Of a DNA stretch of 64,000 nt, positions 39,601 through 50,524 are shown one piece after another (the first letter of the stretch is position 1; each line of letters starts with the position of its first letter). Below the pieces are notes generated by a model. The model was not told the origin of the DNA. It did no database searches and was given only the letters and a program-made list of their open reading frames with translations. The DNA is from Paratinospora sagittata. Lineage: Eukaryota; Streptophyta; Magnoliopsida; Ranunculales; Menispermaceae. Both the position numbers and the translations under genes were made by a program. The stretch lies in the NCBI GenBank assembly GCA_035771175.1, contig CM069603.1, positions 19,444,286 to 19,508,285 of the forward strand, read 5' to 3'.

Positions 39601-40143
39601 TACTACAAAATGATTTGAATTCAAAACATTGTTCAATCTAAAGTTTTTTGGGCGTGCGAGACAATGGGAATCATCTAGGTGTTACTAGAGAATATTTCAA
39701 TTAAGATAACCTGGCAAAACTGTGAAGGAATAGAAAATTCGAGCAAGCAGAAGTGCCCACATTTTTCTCGTTAGAAATATCAGATTTTAGTCTAAGACGT
39801 GCCAATTGCTGGATAGCCTTATTTTTGAAAAATTAATATTTTGACACTAAAGAACCATTTCATCGACTCAAAACACTTTGATATAAGAATAAACACTTTT
39901 AAATAATTCAAAACTCTTTAAAATTATGATTAAAACCTTTCGAAAAACATTTTTGTAAAAATGAAATACTATATCGAAAGTGATTTTGAAGACTTTGCAA
40001 TTTTCAGAGTTTTAGTGCTAAGGTTGATCGAGGGGTTGCCTTACACACCAGAGATCAAACTAATGCATTAGACATGAGATATGTCTTCGTTCTTCGAGCT
40101 TGATCATTGTAGAATTCGAAAGCTATTGTTTGATGTGTTCTTG
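36684..40143 (+). repeat. Higher-order tetramer copy 2: monomers 44-47, apparently identical to monomers 40-43
   Basis: Starts are 36684, 37549, 38414 and 39279, each exactly 3460 bp after its partner. All private marks recur: CATTAGTTTC, GTATTAGAC, GCAAGTAG, GTGCAAGACAATG, ATTATAACTAAAACC and CTTTCGAAAAAC. I noticed no difference by eye, although I could not run an alignment. This is probably the youngest tandem tetramer duplication in domain A; an assembly artefact is the alternative. Confidence 0.9.
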
Positions 40144-41873
40144 ATGCAAAACAGGTGATGTGTTCCTCTTTGATGTGTTATCTTACCGAGACCACTTCAT
40201 ATACTTAGAGTTTTAAACAATGGATAGCCTCTGCAAATCTTAGCACACAAGGGATAAAATGAAGAACTAGCTTAACATCAAGACAGATTGCAATTTTGAT
40301 TCAATTCGAAGCCTTTTTTTGCAAAGGCAAGAATCATTAGTTTCTTCTCTTGAAAAACTCTTCGAAAACCTCAATCTAACTTGCAAATATCGTGCGTGTT
40401 GAATTTTTGAAAATCAGAGAATGAGTGTTTTATAAAATTTGAAGTTGAAGGTTAAAGAGCAAGAGTACTACAAAATGATTTGAATTCAAAACATTGTTCA
40501 ATCTAAAGTTTTTTGGGCGTGCGAGACAATGGGAATCATCTAGGTGTTACTAGAGAATATTTCAATTAAGATAACCTGGCAAAACTGTGAAGGAATAGAA
40601 AAATCGAGCAAGCAGAAGTGCCCACATTTTTCTCGTTAGAAATATAAGATTTTAGTCTAAGACGTGCAAATTGCTGGATAGCCTTATTTTTGAAAAATTA
40701 ATATTTTGACACTAAATAACCATTTCATTGACTCAAAACACTTTGATATAAGAATAAACACTTTTAAATAATTCAAAACTCATTAAAATTATGATTAAAA
40801 CCTTTCGGGAAACATTTTTGTAAAAATGAAATACTATATCAAAAGTGATTTTGAAGACTTTGCAATTTTCAGAGTTTTAGTGCTAAGATTGATCGAGGGG
40901 TTACCCTACACACCAGAGATCAAACTAATGCATTAGACATGAGATATGTCTTCGTTCTTCGAGCTTGATCTTTGTAGAATTCGAAAGCTATTGTTTGATG
41001 TGTTCTTGATGCAAAACAGGTGATGTGTCCCTTTTTGATGTGTTATCTTACCGAGACAACTTCATATACTTAGAGTTTTAAACAATGGATAGCCTCTGCA
41101 AATCTTAGCACACAAGGGATAAAATGAAGAACTAGCTGAACATCAAGACAGATTGCAATTTTGAATCAATTCGAAGCATTTTTTGGCAAAGGCAAGAATC
41201 ATTACTTTCTTCTCTTGAAAAACTCTACGAAAAGCTCAATCTAACTTGCAAATATCGTGCGTGTTGAATTTTTGAAAATCAGAGAATAAGTGTTTTATAA
41301 AATTTGAAGTTGAAGGTTAAAGAGCAAGAGTACTACAAAAAGATTTGAATTCAAAACATTGTTCAATCTAAAGTTTTTTGGGCGTGCGAGACAATGGGAA
41401 TCATCTAGGTGTTACTAGAGAATATTTCAATTAAGATAACCTGGCAAAACTGTGAAGGAATAGAAAATTCGAGCAAGCAGAAGTGCCCACATTTTTCTCG
41501 TTAGAAATATCAGATTTTAGTCTAAGACGTGCCAATTGCTGGATAGCCTTATTTTTGAAAAATTAATATTTTGACACTAAAGAACCATTTCATCGACTCA
41601 AAACACTTTGATATAAGAATAAACACTTTTAAATAATTCAAAACTCTTTAAAATTATGATTAAAACCTTTCGGAAAACATTTTTGTAAAAATGAAATACT
41701 ATATCGAAAGTGATTTTGAAGACTTTGCAATTTTCAGAGTTTTAGTGCTAAGGTTGATCGAGGGGTTGCCTTACACACCAGAGATCAAACTAATGCATTA
41801 GACATGAGATATGTCTTCGTTCTTCGAGCTTGATCATTGTAGAATTCGAAAGCTATTGTTTGATGTGTTCTTG
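40144..41873 (+). repeat. Monomers 48-49: beta/gamma hybrid, delta/beta hybrid
   Basis: Starts are 40144 and 41009. Monomer 48 has the beta mark GCTTAAC, then CATTAGTTTC as in monomers 40 and 44, then a gamma 3' half (AACTGTG, GTGCAAATTG, GATCTTTGTAG). It also has CTTTCGGGAAAC, shared with monomer 31. Monomer 49 is delta at its 5' end and beta at its 3' end (AAGGTTG, GGTTGCC). Confidence 0.85.
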
Positions 41874-44469
41874 ATGCAAAACAGGTGATGTGTTCCTCTT
41901 TGATGTGTTATCTTACCGAGACCACTTCATATACTTAGAGTTTTAAACAATGGATAGCCTCTGCAAATCTTAGCACACAAGGGATAAAATGAAGAACTAG
42001 CTGAACATCAAGACAGATTGCAATTTTGATTCAATTCGAAGCCTTTTTTTGCAAAGGCAAGAATCATTACTTTGTTCTCTTAAAAAACTCTTCGAAAACC
42101 TCAATCTAACTTGCAAATATCCTGCGTGTTGTATTTTTGAAAATCAGAGAATAAGTGTTTTATAAAATTTGAAGTTGAAGGTTAAAGAGCAAGAGTACTA
42201 CAAAATGATTTGAATTCAAAACATTGTTCAATCTAAAGTTTTTTGGGCGTGCAAGACAATGGGAATCATCTAGGCGTTACTAGAGAATATTTCAATTAAG
42301 ATAACCTGGCAAAACGGTGAAGGAATAGAAAAATCGAGCAAGCAGAAGTGCCCACATTTTTCTCGTTAGAAATATCAGATTTTAGTCTAAGACGTGCCAA
42401 TTGCTGGATAGCCTTATTTTTGAAAAATTAATATTTTGACACTAAAGAACCATTACATTGACTCAAAACACTTTGATATAAGAATAAACACTTTTAAATA
42501 ATTCAAAACTCTTTAAAATTATGATTAAAACCTTTCGGAAAACATTTTTGTAAAAATGAAATACTATATCAAAAGTGATTTTGAAGACTTTGCAATTTTC
42601 AGAGTTTTAGTGCTAAGATTGATCGAGGGGTTACCTTACACACCAGAGATCAAACTAATGTATTAGACATGAGATATGTCTACGTTCTTCGAGCTTGATC
42701 ATTGTAGAATTCGAAAGCTATTGTTTGATGTGTTCTTGATGCAAAACAGGTGATGTGTTCCTCTTTGATGTGTTATCTTACCGAGACCACTTCATATACT
42801 TAGAGTTTTAAACAATGGATAGCCTCTGCAAATCTTAGCACACAAGGGATAAAATGAAGAACTAGCTTAACATCAAGACAGATTGCAATTTTGATTCAAT
42901 TCGAAGCCTTTTTTTGCAAAGGCAAGAATCATTACTTTCTTCTCTTGAAAAACTCTTCGAAAAGCTCAATCTAACTTGCAAATATCGTGCGTGTTGAATT
43001 TTTGAAAATCAGAGAATGAGTGTTTTACAAAATTTGAAGTTGAAGGTTAAAGAGCAAGAGTACTACAAAATGATTTGAATTCAAAACATTGTTCAATCTA
43101 AAGTTTTTTGGGCGTGCGAGACAATGGGAATCATCTAGGTGTTACTAGAGAATATTTCAATTAAGATAACCTGGCAAAACGGTGAAGGAATAGAAAAATC
43201 GAGCAAGTAGAAGTGCCCACATTTTTCTCGTTAGAAATATCAGATTTTAGTCTAAGACGTGCCAATTGCTGGATAGCCTTATTTTTGAAAAATTAATATT
43301 TTGACACTAAAGAACCATTTCATTGACTCAAAACACTTTGATATAAGAATAAACACTTTTAAATAATTCAAAACTCTTTAAAATTATGATTATAACCTTT
43401 CGGAAAACATTTTTGTAAAAATGAAATACTATATCGAAAGTGATTTTGAAGACTTTGCAATTTTCAGAGTTTTAGTGCTAAGGTTGATCGAGGGGTTGCC
43501 TTACACACCAGAGATCAAACTAATGCATTAGACATGAGATATGTCTTCGTTCTTCGAGCTTGATCATTGTAGAATTCGAAAGCTATTGTTTGATGTGTTC
43601 TTGATGCAAAACAGGTGATGTGTTCCTCTTTGATGTGTTATCTTACCGAGACCACTTCATATACTTAGAGTTTTAAACAATGGATAGCCTCTGCAAATCT
43701 TAACACACAAGGGATAAAATGAAGAACTAGCTGAACATCAAGACAGATTGCAATTTTGATTCAATTCGAAGCCTTTTTTTGCAAAGGCAAGAATCATTAC
43801 TTTCTTCTCTTGAAAAACTCTTCGAAAACCTCAATCTAACTTGCAAATATCCTGCGTGTTGTATTTTTGAAAATCAGAGAATAAGTGTTTTATAAAATTT
43901 GAAGTTGAAGGTTAAAGAGCAAGAGTACTACAAAATGATTTGAATTCAAAACATTGTTCAATCTAAAGTTTTTTGGGCGTGCGAGACAATGGGAATCATC
44001 TAGGCGTTACTAGAGAATATTTCAATTAAGATAACCTGGCAAAACGGTGAAGGAATAGAAAAATCGAGCAAGCAGAAGTGCCCACATTTTTCTCGTTAGA
44101 AATATCAGATTTTAGTCTAAGACGTGCCAATTGCTGGATAGCCTTATTTTTGAAAAAATTAATATTTTGACACTAAAGAACCATTACATTGACTCAAAAC
44201 ACTTTGATATAAGAATAAACACTTTTAAATAATTCAAAACTCTTTAAAATTATAACTAAAACCTTTCGGAAAACATTTTTGTAAAAATGAAATACTATAT
44301 CAAAAGTGATTTTGAAGACTTTGCAATTTTCAGAGTTTTAGTGCTAAGATTGATCGAGGGGTTACCTTACACACCAGATATCAAACTAATGTATTAGACA
44401 TGAGATATGTCTACGTTCTTCGAGCTTGATCATTGTAGAATTCGAAAGCTATTGTTTGATGTGTTCTTG
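41874..44469 (+). repeat. Monomers 50-52: alpha, beta, alpha
   Basis: Starts are 41874, 42739 and 43604. Monomer 50 has the rare CTTTGTTCTC and TCTTAAAAAAC pair of monomer 35, together with GTGCAAGACAATG of monomer 42. Monomer 51 is beta with GCAAGTAG and GATTATAACC. Monomer 52 (866 bp, one extra A in GAAAAAATTAAT) is alpha with CTTAACACAC, ATTATAACTAAAACC and CCAGATATC. Confidence 0.86.
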
Positions 44470-47066
44470 ATGCAAAACAGGTGATGTGTTCCTCTTTGAT
44501 GTGTTATCTTACCGAGACCACTTCATATACTTAGAGTTTTAAACAATGGATAGCCTCTGCAAATCTTAGCACACAAGGGATAAAATGAAGAACTAGCTTA
44601 ACATCAAGACAGATTGCAATTTTGATTCAATTCGAAGCCTTTTTTTGCAAAGGCAAGAATCATTACTTTCTTCTCTTGAAAAACTCTTCGAAAAGCTCAA
44701 TCTAACTTGCAAATATCGTGCGTGTTGAATTTTTGAAAATCAGAGAATGAGTGTTTTACAAAATTTGAAGTTGAAGGTTAAAGAGCAAGAGTACTACAAA
44801 ATGATTTGAATTCAAAACATTGTTCAATCTAAAGTTTTTTGGGCGTGCGAGACAATGGGAATCATCTAGGTGTTACTAGAGAATATTTCAATTAAGATAA
44901 CCTGGCAAAACGGTGAAGGAATAGAAAAATCGAGCAAGTAGAAGTGCCCACATTTTTCTCGTTAGAAATATCAGATTTTAGTCTAAGACGTGCCAATTGC
45001 TGGATAGCCTTATTTTTGAAAAATTAATATTTTGACACTAAAGAACCATTTCATTGACTCAAAACACTTTGATATAAGAATAAACACTTTTAAATAATTC
45101 AAAACTCTTTAAAATTATGATTAAAACCTTTCGGAAAACATTTTTGTAAAAATGAAATACTATATCGAAAGTGATTTTGAAGACTTTGCAATTTTCAGAG
45201 TTTTAGTGCTAAGGTTGATCGAGGGGTTGCCTTACACACCAGAGATCAAACTAATGCATTAGACATGAGATATGTCTTCGTTCTTCGAGCTTGATCATTG
45301 TCGAATTCGAAAGCTATTGTTTGATGTGTTCTTGATGCAAAACAGGTGATGTGTTCCTCTTTGATGTGTTATCTTACCGAGACCACTTCATATACTTAGA
45401 GTTTTAAACAATGGATAGCCTCTGCAAATCTTTGCACACAAGGGATAAAATGAAGAACTAGCTGAACATCAAGACAGATTGCAATTTTGATTTAATTCGA
45501 AGCCTTTTTTTGCAAAGGCAAGAATCATTATTTTCTTCTCTTGAAAAACTTTTCGAAAACCGCAATCTAACTTGCAAATATCGTGCGTGTTGAATTTTTG
45601 AAAATCAGAGAATGAGTGTTTTATAAAATTTGAAGTTGAAGGTTAAAGAGCAAGAGTACTACAAAATGATTTGAATTCAAAACATTGTTCAATCTAAAGT
45701 TTTTTGGGCGTGCGAGACAATGGGAATCATCTAGGTGTTACTAGAGAATATTTCAATTAAGATAACCTGGCAAAACTGTGAAGGAATAGAAAAATCGAGC
45801 AAGCAGAAGTGCCCACATTTTTCTCGTTAGAAATATAAGATTTTAGTCTAAGACGTGCAAATTGCTGGATAGCCTTATTTTTGAAAAATTAATATTTTGA
45901 CACTAAATAACCATTTCATTGACTCAAAACATTTTGATATAAGAATAAACACTTTTAAATAATTCAAAACTCATTAAAATTATGATTAAAACCTTTCGGA
46001 AAACATTTTTGTAAAAATGAAATACTATATCAAAAGTGATTTTGAAGACTTTGGAATTTTCAGAGTTTTAGTGCTAAGATTGATCGAGGGGTTACCCTAC
46101 ACACCAGAGATCAAACTAATGCATTAGACATGAGATATGTCTTCGTTCTTCGAGCTTGATCTTTGTAGAATTCGAAAGCTATTGTTTGATGTGTTCTTGA
46201 TGCAAAACAGGTGATGTGTCCCTTTTTGATGTGTTATCTTACCGAGACAACTTCATATACTTAGAGTTTTAAACAATGGATAGCCTCTGCAAATCTTAGC
46301 ACACAAGGGATAAAATGAAGAACTAGCTGAACATCAAGACAGATTGCAATTTTGAATCAATTCGAAGCATTTTTTGGCAAAGGCAAGAATCATTACTTTC
46401 TTCTCTTGAAAAACTCTACGAAAAGCTCAATCTAACTTGCAAATATCGTGCGTGTTGAATTTTTGAAAATCAGAGAATAAGTGTTTTATAAAATTTGAAG
46501 TTGAAGGTTAAAGAGCAAGAGTACTACAAAATGATTTGAATTCAAAACATTGTTCAATCTAAAGTTTTTTGGGCGTGCGAGACAATGGGAATCATCTAGG
46601 TGTTACTAGAGAATATTTCAATTAAGATAACCTGGCAAAACTGTGAAGGAATAGAAAATTCGAGCAAGCAGAAGTGCCCACATTTTTCTCGTTAGAAATA
46701 TAAGATTTCAGTCTAAGACGTGCCAATTGCTGGATAGCCTTATTTTTGAAAAATTAATATTTTGACACTAAAGAACCATTTCATTGACTCAAAACACTTT
46801 GATATAAGAATAAACACTTTTAAATAATTCAAAACTCTTTAAAATTATGATTAAAACCTTTCGGAAAACATTTTTGTAAAAATGAAATACTATATCGAAA
46901 GTGATTTTGAAGACTTTGCAATTTTCAGAGTTTTAGTGCTATGGTTGATATCGAGGGGTTGCCTTACACACCAGAGATCAAACTAATGCATTAGACATGA
47001 GATATGTCTTCGTTCTTCGAGCTTGATCATTGTAGAATTCGAAAGCTATTGTTTGATGTGTTCTTG
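44470..47066 (+). repeat. Monomers 53-55: beta, gamma, delta/beta
   Basis: Starts are 44470, 45335 and 46200. Monomer 53 is beta and ends with GTCGAATTCG, intermediate between domain A (GTAGAATTCG) and domain B (GTCGAATCCG). Monomer 54 is gamma with ATCTTTGCAC and ACCGCAATC, both shared with monomer 57. Monomer 55 is the last delta-type 5' end in the window. It is 867 bp because of an extra AT in GGTTGATATCGAG. Confidence 0.86.
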
Positions 47067-49660
47067 ATGCAAAACAGGTGATGTGTTCCTCTTTGATGTG
47101 TTATCTTACCGAGACCACTTCATATACTTAGAGTTTTAAACAATGGATAGCCTCTGCAAATCTTAGCACACAAAGGATAAAATGAAGAACTAGCTGAACA
47201 TCAAGACAGATTGCAATTTTGATTCAATTCGAAGCCTTTTTTGCAAAGGCAAGAATCATTACTTTCTTCTCTTGAAAAACTCTTCGAAAACCTCAATCTA
47301 ACTTGCAAATATCGTGCGTGTTGTATTTTTGAAAATCAGAGAATAAGTGTTTTATAAAATTTGAAGTTGAAGGTTAAAGAGCAAGAGTACTACAAAATGA
47401 TTTGAATTCAAAACATTGTTCAATCTAAAGTTTTTTGGGCGTGCGAGACAATGGGAATCATCTAGGCGTTACTAGAGAATATTTCAATTAAGATAACCTG
47501 GCAAAACGGTGAAGGAATAGAAAAATCGAGCAAGCAGAAGTGCCCACATTTTTCTCGTTAGAAATATCAGATTTTAGTCTAAGACGTGCCAATTGCTGGA
47601 TAGCCTTATTTTTGAAAAATTAATATTTTGACACTAAAGAACCATTACATTGACTCAAAACACTTTGATATAAGAATAAACACTTTTAAATAATTCAAAA
47701 CTCTTTAAAATTATGATTAAAACCTTTCGGAAAACATTTTTGTAAAAATGAAATACTATATCAAAAGTGATTTTGAAGACTTTGCAATTTTCAGAGTTTT
47801 AGTGCTAAGATTGATCGAGGGGTTACCTTACACACCAGAGATCAAACTAATGCATTAGACATGAGATATGTCTTCGTTCTTCGAGCTTGATCATTGTAGA
47901 ATTCGAAAGCTATTGTTTGATGTGTTCTTGATGCAAAACAGGTGATGTGTTCCTCTTTGATGTGTTATCTTACCGAGACCACTTCATATACTTAGAGTTT
48001 TAAACAATGGATAGCCTCTGCAAATCTTTGCACACAAGGGATAAAATGAAGAACTAGCTGAACATCAAGACAGATTGCAATTTTGATTCAATTCGAAGCC
48101 TTTTTTTGCAAAGGCAAGAATCATTACTTTCTTCTCTTGAAAAACTTTTCGAAAACCGCAATCTAACTTGCAAATATCGTGCGTGTTGAATTTTTGAAAA
48201 TCAGAGAATAAGTGTTTTATAAAATTTGAAGTTGAAGGTTAAAGAGCAAGAGTACTACAAAATGATTTGAATTCAAAACATTGTTCAATCTAAAGTTTTT
48301 TGGGCGTGCGAGACAATGGGAATCATCTAGGTGTTACTAGAGAATATTTCAATTAAGATAACCTGGCAAAACTGTGAAGGAATAGAAAAATCGAGCAAGC
48401 AGAAGTGCCCACATTTTTCTCGTTAGAAATATAAGATTTTAGTCTAAGTCGTGCCAATTGCTGGATAGCCTTATTTTTGAAAAATTAATATTTTGACACT
48501 AAAGAACCATTTCATTGACTCAAAACACTTTGATATAAGAATAAACACTTTTAAATAATTCAAAACTCTTTAAAATTATGATTAAAACCTTTCGGAAAAC
48601 ATTTTTGTAAAAATGAAATACTATATCGAAAGTGATTTTGAAGACTTTGCAATTTTCAGAGTTTTAGTGCTAAGATTGATCGAGGGGTTACCTTACACAC
48701 CAGAGATCAAACTAATGCATTAGACATGAGATATGTCTTCGTTCTTCGAGCTTGATCATTGTAGAATTCGAAAGCTATTGTTTGATGTGTTCTTGATGCA
48801 AAACAGGTGATGTGTTCCTCTTTGATGTGTTATCTTACCGAGACCACTTCATATACTTAGAGTTTTAAACAATGGATAGCCTCTGCAAATCTTAGCACAC
48901 AAGGGATAAAATGAAGAACTAGCTTAACATCAAGACAGATTGCAATTTTGATTCAATTCGAAGCCTTTTTTTGCAAAGGCAAGAATCATTACTTTCTTCT
49001 CTTGAAAAACTCTTCGAAAAGCTCAATCTAACTTGCAAATATCGTGCGTGTTGAATTTTTGAAAATCAGAGAATGAGTGTTTTATAAAATTTGAAGTTGA
49101 AGGTTAAAGAGCAAGAGTACTACAAAATGATTTGAATTCAAAACATTGTTCAATCTAAAGTTTTTTGGGCGTGCGAGACAATGGGAATCATCTAGGCGTT
49201 ACTAGAGAATATTTCAATTAAGATAACCTGGCAAAACGGTGAAGGAATAGAAAAATCGAGCAAGCAGAAGTGCCCACATTTTTCTCGTTAGAAATATCAG
49301 ATTTTAGTCTAAGACGTGCCAATTGCTGGATAGCCTTATTTTTGAAAAATTAATATTTTGACACTAAAGAACCATTTCATTGACTCAAAACACTTTGATA
49401 TAAGAATAAACACTTTTAAATAATTCAAAACTCTTTAAAATTATGATTAAAACCTTTCGGAAAACATTTTTGTGAAAATGAAATACTATATCGAAAGTGA
49501 TTTTGAAGACTTTGCAATTTTCAGAGTTTTAGTGCTAAGGTTGATCGAGGGGTTGCCTTACACACCAGAGATCAAACTAATGCATTAGACATGAGATATG
49601 TCTTCGTTCTTCGAGCTTGATCATTGTAGAATTCGAAAGCTATTGTTTGATGTGTTCTTG
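47067..49660 (+). repeat. Monomers 56-58: alpha, gamma-like, beta-like
   Basis: Starts are 47067, 47931 and 48796. Monomer 56 (864 bp) is alpha-like, with ATCGTGCG instead of ATCCTGCG and CACAAAGGAT. Monomer 57 begins gamma-like (ATCTTTGCAC, TTTTCGAAAACCGC) but lacks the gamma 3' marks and has CTAAGTCGTGCC. Monomer 58 is beta at the 5' end with AGGCGTTAC from alpha. Family marks are more mixed here than elsewhere in domain A, just before the domain border. Confidence 0.83.
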
Positions 49661-50524
49661 ATGCAAAACAAGTGATGTGTTCCTCTTTGATGTGTTATCT
49701 TACCGAGACCACTTCATATACTTAGAGTTTTAAACAATGGATAGCCTCTGCAAATCTTAGCACACAAGGGATAAAATGAAGAACTAGCTGAACATCAAGA
49801 CAGATTGCAATTTTGATTCAATTCGAAGCCTTTTTTTGCAAAGGCAAGAATCATTACTTTCTTCTCTTGAAAAACTCTTCGAAAAGCTCAATCTAACTTG
49901 CAAATATCGTGCGTGTCGTATTTTTGAAAATCAGAGAATGAGTGTTTTATTAAATTTGAAGTTGAAGGTTAAAGAGCAAGAGTACTACAAAATGATTTGA
50001 ATTCAAAACGTTGTTCAATCTAAAGTTTTTTGGGCGTGCGAGACAATGGGAATCATCTAGGTGTTACTAGAGAATATTTCAATTAAGATAACCTGGCAAA
50101 ACTGTGAAGAATAGAAAAATCGAGCAAGCAGAAGTGCCCACATTTTTCTCGTTAGAAATATAAGATTTTAGTCTAAGACTAGCAAATTGCTGGATAGCCT
50201 TATTTTTGAAAAATTAATATTTTGACACTAAAGAACCATTTCATTGACTCAAAACACTTTGATATAAGATTAAACACTTTTAAATAATTCAAAACTCATT
50301 AAAATTATGATTAAAACCTTTCAGAAAACATTTTTGTCAAAATGAAATACTATATCGAAAGTGATTTTGAAGACTTTGCAATTTTTAGAGTTTTAGTGCT
50401 GAGAGTGATCGAGCGGTTACCCTCCACACCAAAGATCAAACTAATGCATTAGACATGAGATATGTCTTCGTTCTTCGAGCTTGATCATTGTCGAATCCGA
50501 AAGCTATTGTTTGATGTGTTCTTG
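49661..50524 (+). repeat. Transitional monomer 59 spanning the domain A/B border
   Basis: Its first part carries domain A marks: CCTCTTTGATG, CTTACCGAGAC and GTTTTAAAC at 49727-49735. From TCGTA at 49916 onward it carries every domain B mark (TTTATTAAAT, AAACGTTG, AAGACTAGC, GAGAGTGATC, GTCGAATCCG). The exchange point lies in 49736-49915, where beta-type A and B do not differ. One G is missing in CTGTGAAGAATAG, as in monomers 61 and 65. It also has GCAAAACAAGTG where all others have CAGGTG. Confidence 0.92.

Larger units (their letters stand above)
1..49735 (+). repeat. Domain A: multi-family 865-bp monomers with tetrameric higher-order structure
   Basis: About 58.1 units (monomers 1-58 and the start of 59). 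Shared domain marks are CTTACCGAGAC near monomer position 46, GAGTTTTAAAC near 65-75, and GTAGAATTCG near 831, which supplies a second EcoRI site per monomer. Several families (alpha, beta, gamma, delta, epsilon, defined in the summary) alternate instead of forming blocks of one type. Neighbouring monomers differ at many positions, while monomers four apart are often nearly identical. That is the classic signature of higher-order repeats. Many units are hybrids carrying the 5' marks of one family and the 3' marks of another. Confidence 0.93.
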
